Assembly: GCF_001424345.1 (NCBI RefSeq)
Contig: NZ_LMPF01000023.1
Span: forward strand, 1,006-65,005
Length of the DNA: 64,000 nucleotides
Reading direction: 5' to 3'
Source: Burkholderia sp. Leaf177
GTDB taxonomy: Bacteria; Pseudomonadota; Gammaproteobacteria; Burkholderiales; Burkholderiaceae
The notes under the pieces were generated by a model. That model was not told the origin of the DNA and made no database searches. It worked only from the letters and a program-made list of their open reading frames with translations. The translations under genes were made by a program, and so were the position numbers. Shown piece after piece: positions 8,620-17,591 of this stretch. The first letter of the stretch is position 1, and every line of letters begins with the position of its first letter.

Positions 8620-9135
8620 GTGAAAGCTATTCGAACCATTGTCAACGCATGTGCAACAACGGCATTGCTCGCCGGTTGCGCATCGGGCCTGAACCGGTCG
8701 AAGGAAGAAGCAATCAACGAGAAGGTTGGCATCGTCGTTCATCCGGCACATGGCGGCGTGGAGTTACGGCTTCAGGAATCTGCGCTGTTCGATTTCGACG
8801 AAGCGTCCATGCGACCCGAGAGCATCGCCGCACTCAACCGTGCAGCGGTGCTGCTCAAGCGCAGCACGCGACCGATCATGGTTGAAGGACACACCGACAA
8901 TGTAGGACCGCTCGACTACAACCAGACCCTGTCTACCGCTCGCGCGAATGCCGTAGCCGATGCCCTGGTCGCACGTGGCGTTCCTGCTGCGCGCATCAAG
9001 ACCCGCGGCATTGCATTTGCCGAGCCGATCGCGTCCAACGCCACGCCCGAAGGGCGTGCGCTGAATCGGCGGGTTGAGATTCTGGTCAAGACCGAGACCG
9101 AGGAAACGCTGCTGGGACGCGTCAAAAAGAAATAA
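8620..9135 (+). CDS. OmpA-family peptidoglycan-associated lipoprotein
   Basis: This exported lipoprotein likely links the outer membrane to peptidoglycan. From the GTG at 8620 the protein begins with a lipoprotein signal (VKAIRTIVNACATTALLAGC; lipidated Cys20). The C-terminal OmpA-like domain carries SALFDFDEASMRPESIAAL, VEGHTDNVGPLDYNQTLS and the TARANAVADALVARG peptidoglycan-binding stretch. A TTG at 8590 would add ten residues, but a consensus -10 box just upstream argues against it. It appears monocistronic and converges with the carboxylase operon. Confidence 0.88.
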   Translation: MKAIRTIVNACATTALLAGCASGLNRSKEEAINEKVGIVVHPAHGGVELRLQESALFDFDEASMRPESIAALNRAAVLLKRSTRPIMVEGHTDNVGPLDYNQTLSTARANAVADALVARGVPAARIKTRGIAFAEPIASNATPEGRALNRRVEILVKTETEETLLGRVKKK

Positions 9136-9144
9136 CGCCGAGCG

Positions 9145-11166
9145 TTATTTCACTGCCTGCACTTCCATCATCAGAAGCTGGGCGCCGTCGGTGACTTGAT
9201 CGCCGACGTTGAAAAGTATCTCTCCTACCGTGCCGCTCGCGGGCGCGACTATGGTGTGTTCCATCTTCATGGCTTCCATCACCAGCAACGGCGCGCCCTT
9301 CTCGACCACGGCGCCCGCTTCCACCAGCACAGCGATCACTTTGCCAGGCATCGGCGCTGTCAGGCGGCCTTCGGCGTGCTCGGCATCGGCGGCATGAGCA
9401 AGCAGGTTCTGCCATTCGAACGCCATCGATACACCCGCGTAGAACACATGGAACACATCGCCGTCCATGACGACGCGCCCTTTGATTCGCGTATCGTCGA
9501 TCAGCACCACGAATGAAGGTGGTTCATCGCCATGCGACCAATCGAACCTGAGCGTTTCGCCAAGCAGTTCCAGTTGCTTGTTGTCCGCACGACCCGATGT
9601 CGAGTCGCGTGTGAAAACGGCGAGGATCTCGTCGTCGGAACCGGCGAGACGCCAGTTCAACGCCTGCGTGTAGCCACCGCTCATGCGCCAGTGCGACAGC
9701 GCATCCCACGGCGACGCGCCGCGTGCGTCCCCGCCTTCACGCGCAAGCGACGCGGCGCAAGCCAGGGCAAGTGCATGTGTTCGCGATACGGTCGACGGCG
9801 CAAACAACGCGTCGTGATGACGCTCGATCAATCCGGTATCAAGATCAGCGGAAGCAAACGGTTCGCTCACTACAATGCGATGCAGGAATTCGATGTTCGT
9901 CGATGGCCCCACCACCTCGCATTGTTTCAACGCGAGCGCCATGTGCAGCAAAGCATCGTCACGATCATGTCCGTGCACGATCAGCTTGGCGATCATCGGA
10001 TCATAAAACGGCGTAATGGTGTCGCCTTCGCGCACGCCGCTGTCAATGCGTACGTTGCCGTTCAACTGGAATTCCACCGCTTCGGGCAGGCGCAAGTGCT
10101 TCAGCGTTCCCGTCGATGGCAAGAAGCCACGCGATGGATTCTCGGCGTAGATACGCGCTTCGATTGCGTGGCCGTTCACCTTCAGTTGATCCTGCATCAG
10201 TGGCAACTTTTCGCCGCTCGCCACACGCAATTGCCACTCCACCAGATCGAGGCCCGTCACCATTTCGGTCACCGGATGTTCGACCTGAAGCCGTGTGTTC
10301 ATCTCCATGAAATAGAACTGGCCGTCGGCGGTCATGATGAACTCCACCGTGCCCGCGCCCACGTAATTCACCGCACGCGCCGCGGCGACGGCGGCTTCGC
10401 CCATCGCTTTGCGGACTTCATCCGAAAGGCCGGGCGCAGGCGCTTCTTCAAGAACTTTTTGGTGACGACGCTGCACGGAGCAATCGCGATCGAAGAGATA
10501 CACGGCGTTGGCATGCTGATCCGCAAAGACCTGCACTTCCACGTGCCGCGGGCGTTGCAAGTACTTTTCGATCAACACGCGATCGTTGCCGAAACTGCTC
10601 GATGCCTCGCGCTTGCACGACAAAAGCGCCGAAGCGAAGTCCGCGCTTCTCTCGACTATGCGCATGCCCTTGCCGCCGCCGCCCGCGCTTGCTTTGAGCA
10701 GAACGGGGTAACCGATTCCATCGGCTTCTTTCTGCAACAGCGCAGCGTCCTGGCTGTCGCCGTGATAACCCGGCACGAGTGGCACGGCCGCCGATTGCAT
10801 CAACGCTTTCGCTGCGGCCTTCGATCCCATCGCGGAAATCGCCTCGACCGGCGGCCCGATAAACACGAGTCCGGCCATCTCGCAAGCCCGCGCGAAATCT
10901 TCGTTTTCCGATAAAAATCCATATCCCGGATGCACGGCTTGCGCGCCGGTTTTCAGCGCAGCACGGATGATCTTCTCGATTTGCAGATAGCTTTCGGACG
11001 CCGCTGCGCCGCCGACGTGGACGGCTTCATCGCAAACGGCGACGTGTTTGGATTGTGCATCGGCGTCGGAATAAACGGCTACGCTGCCTACGCCCAAGCG
11101 TTTGCAGGTCGCAGCAACGCGGCAAGCAATCTCGCCACGATTCGCAATCAGTATTTTGTTGAACAT
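9145..11166 (-). CDS. liuD: Methylcrotonyl-CoA carboxylase biotin-containing (alpha) subunit
   Basis: This subunit carboxylates biotin with ATP and bicarbonate for 3-methylcrotonyl-CoA carboxylase in leucine and isovalerate breakdown. From the ATG at 11166 (MFNKILIANRGEIACRV) it has 673 residues. It contains the biotin carboxylase domain (KASAGGGGKGMRIV, EKYLQRPRHVEVQVFAD, MEMNTRLQVEHPVTEM) and a C-terminal biotinyl domain with the lysine in EAMKMEH at about residue 634. The 25-residue extension to 11241 lacks similarity. It is last in the liu operon, 55 bases after the beta subunit. Acetyl- or propionyl-CoA carboxylase is possible from sequence alone, but the neighbours point to methylcrotonyl-CoA. 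Confidence 0.92.
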   Translation of the reverse strand: MFNKILIANRGEIACRVAATCKRLGVGSVAVYSDADAQSKHVAVCDEAVHVGGAAASESYLQIEKIIRAALKTGAQAVHPGYGFLSENEDFARACEMAGLVFIGPPVEAISAMGSKAAAKALMQSAAVPLVPGYHGDSQDAALLQKEADGIGYPVLLKASAGGGGKGMRIVERSADFASALLSCKREASSSFGNDRVLIEKYLQRPRHVEVQVFADQHANAVYLFDRDCSVQRRHQKVLEEAPAPGLSDEVRKAMGEAAVAAARAVNYVGAGTVEFIMTADGQFYFMEMNTRLQVEHPVTEMVTGLDLVEWQLRVASGEKLPLMQDQLKVNGHAIEARIYAENPSRGFLPSTGTLKHLRLPEAVEFQLNGNVRIDSGVREGDTITPFYDPMIAKLIVHGHDRDDALLHMALALKQCEVVGPSTNIEFLHRIVVSEPFASADLDTGLIERHHDALFAPSTVSRTHALALACAASLAREGGDARGASPWDALSHWRMSGGYTQALNWRLAGSDDEILAVFTRDSTSGRADNKQLELLGETLRFDWSHGDEPPSFVVLIDDTRIKGRVVMDGDVFHVFYAGVSMAFEWQNLLAHAADAEHAEGRLTAPMPGKVIAVLVEAGAVVEKGAPLLVMEAMKMEHTIVAPASGTVGEILFNVGDQVTDGAQLLMMEVQAVK

Positions 11167-11221
11167 GTCGAAGCCTGGGAAGAAGTGAACGCTTTGCGTT
11201 GAGCAGCACCAAGAGGCGCCG

Positions 11222-12829
11222 TCACATCCGGAACACGCCAAAACGCGTGTCTTCGATAGGCGCGTTCATCGACGCCGCCAGCCCGAGCCCGAGCACATCG
11301 CGGGTCTGCGCAGGATCGATCACACCGTCGTCCCACAGACGCGCGCTCGCATAATAAGGATGCCCCTGCACCTCATACTGCTCGCGGATTGGCGACTTGA
11401 ACGCCTCCTCTTCCTCCTTCGACCAGGAACCGCCTTTCCCTTCAATACCATCGCGGCGCACGGTTGCAAGCACCGAAGCCGCTTGCTCGCCACCCATCAC
11501 CGAGATGCGCGCGTTCGGCCACATCCACAGGAAGCGCGGCGAATACGCGCGACCGCACATGCCATAGTTGCCCGCGCCAAACGACCCGCCGATGATCACC
11601 GTGAACTTCGGCACCTTCGCCGTCGCCACGGCCGTCACCATCTTCGCGCCGTTACGCGCGATGCCCTCGTTTTCATACTTGCGCCCGACCATGAATCCCG
11701 TAATGTTCTGCAGGAAAACTAAAGGAATTTTGCGCTGACAACATAGCTCGATAAAATGCGCGCCCTTCAACGCCGACTCTGAAAACAGGATGCCGTTATT
11801 CGCGATGATGCCAACCGGATGTCCCCAGATGTGCGCGAAGCCGCAAACAAGTGTCGTGCCGTAACGCGCCTTGAATTCGTCGAAGGCGGAATCGTCGACA
11901 ATGCGCGCGATCACTTCGCGAATATCGAACGGCTTGCGGGTATCCGCCGGAATCACGCCGTAGATGCTGTGCGGATCATGGCGCGGCGGCGTCGGTTCTT
12001 TGAGCGCCAATGACGCCGGCTTCACACGATTCAGATTTCCGACAATGCTTCGCGCGATCCCCAGCGCATGCGCATCGTTCTGCGCGAGATGATCGACCAC
12101 GCCCGAGAGCCGCGTATGCACGTCGCCACCGCCTAAATCTTCGGCGCTGACTTCTTCGCCGGTCGCGGCTTTCACGAGCGGCGGACCGCCCAGGAAAATC
12201 GTTCCCTGGTTCTTCACGATGATCGATTCATCGCTCATTGCGGGAACGTATGCGCCGCCCGCCGTGCACGAACCCATCACCACGGCGATCTGCGAAATAC
12301 CCTTCGCCGACATGTTCGCCTGGTTGTAGAAGATGCGGCCGAAGTGATCGCGATCGGGGAAAACGTCGTCCTGATTTGGCAGGTTCGCGCCGCCCGAATC
12401 CACGAGATACACGCACGGAAGATGGTTCTCTTCCGCAATTTCCTGCGCGCGAAGATGCTTCTTCACCGTCACCGGATAATACGTGCCGCCTTTCACGGTG
12501 GCGTCGTTGCAGACGATCACGCACTCCTGTCCCGCAATCCTGCCAATGCCAGTAATCACGCCCGCGCCGGGCGCGTCGTCGTTGTACATGCCGTACGCGG
12601 CGAGTTGCGATAACTCCAGAAACGGCGTGCCCGGATCAAGCAATTGTGCGATGCGATCGCGCGGCAACAGCTTGCCGCGTGACAGATGTTTATCGCGTGC
12701 AGCCTGGCCGCCGCCCAACGCAATCTTCGCAATTTTCTCTTTCAGATCCGCGACCAGCACTTCGAGCGCGGCGACGTTGGCGCGAAATTCGTCGCTGCGA
12801 GGATTCAGTTTCGATTCGATGATCGGCAT
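11222..12829 (-). CDS. liuB: Methylcrotonyl-CoA carboxylase carboxyltransferase (beta) subunit
   Basis: This subunit transfers the carboxyl group from biotin to 3-methylcrotonyl-CoA. The ATG at 12829 gives 535 residues ([15 protein letters not shown]). Typical segments are [21 protein letters not shown], the oxyanion-forming [58 protein letters not shown], and [19 protein letters not shown] with [12 protein letters not shown]. This strongly matches the LiuB/MccB family. It lies 14 bases after liuA and upstream of liuD in the same leftward operon. Confidence 0.95.
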   Translation of the reverse strand: MPIIESKLNPRSDEFRANVAALEVLVADLKEKIAKIALGGGQAARDKHLSRGKLLPRDRIAQLLDPGTPFLELSQLAAYGMYNDDAPGAGVITGIGRIAGQECVIVCNDATVKGGTYYPVTVKKHLRAQEIAEENHLPCVYLVDSGGANLPNQDDVFPDRDHFGRIFYNQANMSAKGISQIAVVMGSCTAGGAYVPAMSDESIIVKNQGTIFLGGPPLVKAATGEEVSAEDLGGGDVHTRLSGVVDHLAQNDAHALGIARSIVGNLNRVKPASLALKEPTPPRHDPHSIYGVIPADTRKPFDIREVIARIVDDSAFDEFKARYGTTLVCGFAHIWGHPVGIIANNGILFSESALKGAHFIELCCQRKIPLVFLQNITGFMVGRKYENEGIARNGAKMVTAVATAKVPKFTVIIGGSFGAGNYGMCGRAYSPRFLWMWPNARISVMGGEQAASVLATVRRDGIEGKGGSWSKEEEEAFKSPIREQYEVQGHPYYASARLWDDGVIDPAQTRDVLGLGLAASMNAPIEDTRFGVFRM

Positions 12830-12843
12830 AAGTGTCTGCGCTC

Positions 12844-14025
12844 TCAAGCCGTTTCGGCGAACAGTTCACGCCCGATCAACATGCGTCGAATTTCGCTCGT
12901 ACCCGCACCGATTTCATACAGCTTGGCATCGCGCCACAAACGGCCGACCGGATACTCGTTGATATACCCGTTACCGCCGAGAATCTGGATCGCCTCGCCA
13001 GCCATCCACGTCGCTTTTTCCGCGGTATAGAGGATCACGCCCGCGCAGTCTTTCCGCACCTGACGGCCGTGGCCGGCGCCGAGCGTATCGAGTTGCCGGC
13101 CCACCGCGTAGAGGTAGGCGCGGCATGCCTGCAACGTGGTGTAGAGATCCGCGACCTTACCTTGAATCAACTGGAACTCGCCGATCGCCTGACCAAACTG
13201 CTTGCGGTCGTGGATGTACGGCACGACCGCGTCCATGCACGCAACCATGATGCCAGTGGGACCGCCGGCCAAAACCGCGCGTTCGTAATCGAGGCCGCTC
13301 ATGAGCACCTTCACGCCGCCGTTCAACTGGCCGAGCACGTTTTCCTTCGGCACTTCGACGTTCTCGAATACGAGTTCGCCGGTGTGCGAGCCGCGCATGC
13401 CGAGCTTGTCGAGTTTCTGCGCAACGGAAAATCCCTTCATGCCCTTCTCGACAATAAACGCCGTGATTCCCTTCGCGCCCGCTTCAATATTGGTCTTGGC
13501 ATACACCACCAGCGTGTCGCAATCCGGACCGTTAGTAATCCACATCTTCGTGCCATTGAGCACGTAGTGATCGCCCTTTTCATCGGCGCGAAGTTTCATG
13601 CTGACTACATCCGATCCGGCGTTCGGCTCGCTCATGGCCAATGCACCGATGTGTTCGCCCGAAATCAGCCCCGGCAGATATTTGCGTTTCTGCGCTTCCG
13701 TGCCATTGCGATGAATCTGGTTCACGCACAAATTGGAGTGCGCGCCGTACGACAAACCCACCGAAGCAGACGCCCGCGAAATCTCCTCCATGGCCACCAT
13801 GTGCGCGGTGTAACCCATGTTCGCGCCGCCGTATTCCTCGGAGACCGTCATGCCGAGCACGCCCAGATCGCCGAATTTCTTCCAGAGATCCATGGGGAAC
13901 TGATCGGTTTTATCGATTTCAGCGGCGCGCGGCGCAATCTCCTTCGCGGCGAAATTGGCGAGCGAGTCGCGCAACATATCGATGTCTTCGCCCAGGGCGA
14001 AATTCAGACCAGGTACGTCGTTCAT
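12844..14025 (-). CDS. liuA: Isovaleryl-CoA dehydrogenase
   Basis: This FAD enzyme oxidises isovaleryl-CoA to 3-methylcrotonyl-CoA, feeding the carboxylase encoded next door. The ATG at 14025 follows a strong AGGAAGGAGAC site and gives 393 residues. Acyl-CoA dehydrogenase motifs are clear: [58 protein letters not shown], the catalytic-base region [17 protein letters not shown], and [33 protein letters not shown] (given here in parts). It is the first gene of the liu operon, divergent from a TetR regulator. Confidence 0.95.
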   Translation of the reverse strand: MNDVPGLNFALGEDIDMLRDSLANFAAKEIAPRAAEIDKTDQFPMDLWKKFGDLGVLGMTVSEEYGGANMGYTAHMVAMEEISRASASVGLSYGAHSNLCVNQIHRNGTEAQKRKYLPGLISGEHIGALAMSEPNAGSDVVSMKLRADEKGDHYVLNGTKMWITNGPDCDTLVVYAKTNIEAGAKGITAFIVEKGMKGFSVAQKLDKLGMRGSHTGELVFENVEVPKENVLGQLNGGVKVLMSGLDYERAVLAGGPTGIMVACMDAVVPYIHDRKQFGQAIGEFQLIQGKVADLYTTLQACRAYLYAVGRQLDTLGAGHGRQVRKDCAGVILYTAEKATWMAGEAIQILGGNGYINEYPVGRLWRDAKLYEIGAGTSEIRRMLIGRELFAETA

Positions 14026-14067
14026 GCGGGTCTCCTTCCTCGAGTATCGGTAGAGCGTGATTGCGTG

Positions 14068-14082
14068 GTGAGTGGTACTCAC
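14068..14082. promoter_or_regulatory. Inverted repeat in the liu/TetR divergent promoter, candidate operator
   Basis: GTGAGT, spacer GGT, then ACTCAC form a perfect dyad at 14068-14082, with GCGTG and its complement CACGC flanking it on the two sides, offset by one base. It lies about 43 bases upstream of liuA. In beta-proteobacteria a TetR-type regulator called LiuQ is known to control leucine degradation genes; that this dyad is its site is inference. Confidence 0.45.
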
Positions 14083-14146
14083 ACGCATAGCTTTGCTTGA
14101 TTGTGGGAAGTTTCATGCTGAAATGCGCTTCCCGTCAATAGGGATT

Positions 14147-14159
14147 TGAGCTACGCTCA
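14147..14159. promoter_or_regulatory. Second inverted repeat in the liu/TetR divergent promoter
   Basis: TGAGC, spacer TAC, then GCTCA form a perfect 13-base dyad about 40 bases upstream of the TetR gene. Together with the dyad at 14068-14082 it could give autoregulation of the TetR gene plus control of liuA. The arms share the TGAG core with the first dyad. Confidence 0.4.
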
Positions 14160-14198
14160 CATTTACTGAACTCGCTTACCCAACTTACTTCTGAAACT

Positions 14199-14921
14199 AT
14201 GTCCTCGACGCCCATAACCGGAAACCGCCGCACGCCTGCAAGTCTCAAGTCGCAGCAGCGCGTGAAGGACATCCTTCAGGCCGGGCGCGACGTCTTCGCC
14301 GAGAAAGGCTACGACGCCGCCACGAGTGCCGAGATCGCCCAGCGCGCGGGGATTTCGGAGGCAACCGTATTCAGCTATTTCAGCGGCAAGCGTGAGTTGT
14401 GCGCACGCGTGATCGCGGATTGGTACGACGAGATCATCGATGCCTTCGAATCAGGCCTTCCCCGTGACGGCAGTGTGCGGCAGCAGTTTGCGTTTATCGT
14501 GAGGACGCATTTGCGGCTGATGCTGGTCAACGGAACGGGGTTGTGCGCGCTGGTTTTATCGGAGGGACGCACGAAGCATCACGACCTGAGCGACGCGCTT
14601 ACCGACCTGCAACGCCGCTACACCGCGCCGCTGATGAACGTGCTGGCGCATGGGCAAAGCGTGGGGCAAGTGCGGGCGGACTTGCCGCTACGCCTGATGC
14701 GGTCGCTGGTGTTCGGACCGATGGAGCATGTGTTGTGGGACGCAACGCTTGCCAAACGCCATTTGAGCCAGGCTCAGATCGATACGACCGCCGATGAGCT
14801 CATCGATGTACTTTGGACCGCGCTGCAGCCACCCGCTGCAAGCCTGACTGCGCTTGCGCAGTTCAGACAGGATGTGGAGGAGGCGTCGCGCCGGTTCGAG
14901 GCGGCGCGGCCGACAAAGTAA
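14199..14921 (+). CDS. TetR/AcrR-family regulator, probable LiuQ-type regulator of leucine degradation
   Basis: This 240-residue DNA-binding protein has an N-terminal TetR helix-turn-helix (residues about 18-65; ILQAGRDVFAEKGYDAATSA, EIAQRAGISEATVFSYFSGK). The C-terminal half is the ligand-binding and dimer region. It diverges from liuA with 173 bases between the starts, where two inverted repeats lie. Family knowledge makes LiuQ-like repression of the liu operon likely; acyl-CoA effectors are typical but not shown here. The ATG at 14199 is the only reasonable start. Confidence 0.85.
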   Translation: MSSTPITGNRRTPASLKSQQRVKDILQAGRDVFAEKGYDAATSAEIAQRAGISEATVFSYFSGKRELCARVIADWYDEIIDAFESGLPRDGSVRQQFAFIVRTHLRLMLVNGTGLCALVLSEGRTKHHDLSDALTDLQRRYTAPLMNVLAHGQSVGQVRADLPLRLMRSLVFGPMEHVLWDATLAKRHLSQAQIDTTADELIDVLWTALQPPAASLTALAQFRQDVEEASRRFEAARPTK

Positions 14922-14981
14922 CAGGCGCTGGCCGGCTTCAAAGACGCCGACGCGGAAGACAGTTAGTTGCTATTTTCAGCG

Positions 14982-15875
14982 TTATTTAATGAATCGCCGC
15001 GCGATTCCGGCGAGCCAAGGCACTGTCGTCGGCCTGAGAAGACGCGCATCGTAACCGCCCATGCGGCGTTCGTTCTCGGTCAGACACAGCTCGATCAATG
15101 CCTTCGCCGATATCCCGCCGCCCACGGAATCCCCCACGTTCGCGGGAAAATTGATGTCCTGCGCGGCGCCGCTGGTATCGAATCCTTTTGCCAGCGATAT
15201 CCGGTCGCGGATCAGCGTGACCCATACACTCGCGGTCTTCATCAGGAACCACGGCTTTTTGTACCAAGGCAGATTCCACCGATACCACGCGACCCAGTTT
15301 GCAAAGAACAGGATATGCCGGGCCTCTTCCTGAATCACCGGCTCGAACGTTTCGACCAGTTCTTCGGGGAAATAGCCTGTCTGCTTCGCGGCTTCGAACA
15401 AACCGAACGCAAAGAAACTGTCGATGCATTCGCTGTATCCCGTGAGCATCCAGGCGCGCAACGCGTCGTCGGGCGCGGGATAGGGCGGCTCGGGCGCGAG
15501 CTCGATGCCGTAAGCCTGTACGAGCCTCGACAACACGATCTTGTGCCGCGCTTCCTCGCCACCGTTCATGGTGACGGCCTCGCGCAGCAATGGGTCTTCG
15601 ATGGTGTTGGCATACGTCGATACACGGATCGACGCGCGCCCTTCCGTCTGGACCGCAATGTCCCAAATGGGCAGCGAGGTAATGCGCTTGAGCGCGCTGG
15701 CGCTGAGCATCGGCCAGTCGATGACTGCAGGTTTGTAGGGGTTGTGAGTCGTGAGCAGCATTTCGCAAAACATGCGCTTGTGCTGCGGAGAACCAATCTG
15801 AATCTTGCCGGTGGACCCATACGACCAATGGCGCATGGCATGGTCGGCTTCGGCAGGCGTGAGCGTGTCGGACAT
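14982..15875 (-). CDS. Ferritin-like di-iron protein of unknown function
   Basis: From the ATG at 15875 (MSDTLTPAEADHAMRH) the protein has 297 residues. It has two ExxH pairs, E108-A-R-H111 (GGEEARHK) and E184-A-R-H187 (QEEARHIL). Additional glutamates, E79 in QTEGRAS and E149 in GYSECIDSFF, are at spacing expected for a four-helix di-iron centre. This suggests a ferritin-like oxygenase or oxidase fold. No substrate can be named. The longer frame to 15920 has no extra support. It converges with the TetR gene and is followed upstream by a leftward MFS gene. Confidence 0.7.
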   Translation of the reverse strand: MSDTLTPAEADHAMRHWSYGSTGKIQIGSPQHKRMFCEMLLTTHNPYKPAVIDWPMLSASALKRITSLPIWDIAVQTEGRASIRVSTYANTIEDPLLREAVTMNGGEEARHKIVLSRLVQAYGIELAPEPPYPAPDDALRAWMLTGYSECIDSFFAFGLFEAAKQTGYFPEELVETFEPVIQEEARHILFFANWVAWYRWNLPWYKKPWFLMKTASVWVTLIRDRISLAKGFDTSGAAQDINFPANVGDSVGGGISAKALIELCLTENERRMGGYDARLLRPTTVPWLAGIARRFIK

Positions 15876-16010
15876 GGCAAACGGAGAGTTAATCGCGTTA
15901 TGCAGATTTTGGCATAACACGCGTCATCTTGCCGTCACGAACGCCTGCAGGACATGCGTCCGACGCTAACCGTATAGCGTCCTATAGCGACAATATCGCT
16001 ATGAAAATCA

Positions 16011-17429
16011 TCATCTTGAGATCTGTTCCAGCGCGAGATCCCGCGTCTTCGGACCCATGAATCCGATTGCCAGCATCACGACGATCATTGCCCCGGCGAT
16101 AAAAACAAACACGCCCGTCGTTCCCGCAGCCTTCAGCACACCGGCGATAAAAAACGACGTGAAAATAGCCGAAAACCGGCTCCACGAGTAGACGAATCCC
16201 ACTGCGCGCGCCCGGATGCTGGTCGGAAAAAGCTCGCTCTGATATGCATGAAAACTGTACGACATGATGTTGCTTGCAAGCGTCAGACCCACGCCCATCG
16301 CGACCAGGAGCGCCGCGCCCGAGACCTGACTGAAGACCAGGCCGCACACCACGATCATGCCGGCCATCGCCACGATCACGCTCTTGCGCTCGAATTTATC
16401 CGCGATAAACAAGCCGATGATCGGCCCGACCGGCGCGGCGATCGCAATGATGGTCGAGTACATGAGGCTCGTGGTGATGGTGATGCCCTGGCGGATCAGG
16501 AGCGTCGGCACCCAGTTGGCGAAGCCGTAGAAACCGACCGTCTGGAACACGTTGAAAATGATCATCATGGTCGCGCGCTTGCCGTATGGCGCGACCCACA
16601 TGTCGCTGAACGCGCCGCGCGTGCTGACGGGCTGGGGCGCGGCGGGCGTTGGCAACGGCCGGCCGTACTCCTTTTCGGCCTTGGCTTCGAGCGCGGTCAT
16701 GATGGCATCGGCTTCCGCCAGACGGCCTTTTTGCGCGAGCCAGCGCGGACTTTCGGGCAACGCGCGGCGGATGAACCACACGAACAGCGCGCCATGTGCG
16801 CCGATCAGCACAACCCAGCGCCAGCCATCGAAGCCGAACGGTTTGTTCGGGACCAATGCGTAGGAGAGAAACGCAACCACCGGCACGGCCATGAAACCAA
16901 TCGCCTGTTCGCACGCGAAGGCGCGTCCGCGAATGTGCTTGGGCACGAGTTCGGAAATGTACGTTCCGATCGTCACCAGCTCAACGCCGATCCCCAATCC
17001 CGCCATGAAGCGCCAGAAATTGAGTCCGCCCGCTGTGTCCTGGAGCGCCATGATCACGTTCGCGGCCGTGTACCAGAGCAGCGAATACGTGAAGATCGCG
17101 CGCCGTCCGAAACGATCGGCGAGAAAGCCGCACGCAATCGTGCCGATAAAAAGCCCGAGAAACAGCGACGCGATAAAACTCGCCACGCCCGTGAAGCCGA
17201 ACAACCCGACGGTCGTCGATGTCAGGATGCCGCTCTTCACCAGCCCCGGCGCCACGTAGCCCGAATACAGCAGGTCGTAGAGTTCGAAGAAGAAACCGAG
17301 GCTCAGCAATACGACGAGCGTCCACATCGAGCGTGTGGCGGGCAGGCGATCGAGCCGCGCGGAAATCGTCCCCGCCGATAAAACGCCGGTTGCGGTCTTT
17401 GGGGCTTCATATTCCTGGCGGGTGCTCAT
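16011..17429 (-). CDS. MFS transporter, sugar-porter-like
   Basis: This 472-residue membrane protein has about twelve hydrophobic segments. It carries the major facilitator motif A (GFLADRFGRRAIFTYS) and the PESPRWL motif of sugar porters after helix six. Related proteins carry sugars, aromatic acids or niacin; the substrate here is not decided by sequence. AAGGAGAC lies just upstream of the ATG at 17429. It diverges from the flavin monooxygenase at 17592, so the two may share control. Confidence 0.88.
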   Translation of the reverse strand: MSTRQEYEAPKTATGVLSAGTISARLDRLPATRSMWTLVVLLSLGFFFELYDLLYSGYVAPGLVKSGILTSTTVGLFGFTGVASFIASLFLGLFIGTIACGFLADRFGRRAIFTYSLLWYTAANVIMALQDTAGGLNFWRFMAGLGIGVELVTIGTYISELVPKHIRGRAFACEQAIGFMAVPVVAFLSYALVPNKPFGFDGWRWVVLIGAHGALFVWFIRRALPESPRWLAQKGRLAEADAIMTALEAKAEKEYGRPLPTPAAPQPVSTRGAFSDMWVAPYGKRATMMIIFNVFQTVGFYGFANWVPTLLIRQGITITTSLMYSTIIAIAAPVGPIIGLFIADKFERKSVIVAMAGMIVVCGLVFSQVSGAALLVAMGVGLTLASNIMSYSFHAYQSELFPTSIRARAVGFVYSWSRFSAIFTSFFIAGVLKAAGTTGVFVFIAGAMIVVMLAIGFMGPKTRDLALEQISR

Positions 17430-17591
17430 CGATTCCTGTCTCCTTGGCGTGGCCGTTTTGTTTTGGCGCCGGCGCGCATTTTAACGGTCAATGTGCTTAT
17501 TTGTTGCAAATGTTGAAGATCGTCGGCGCTTTGGCGTCTTGCGTCTTTCGTGCCAAAATTTGAGATAGCCGCCTGCTCCACCCGTCCTGCC

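Noticed and set aside
9532-10914. 460-residue plus-strand frame inside the carboxylase alpha gene
   Set aside because: It has no recognisable domain and the minus-strand gene is unambiguous.
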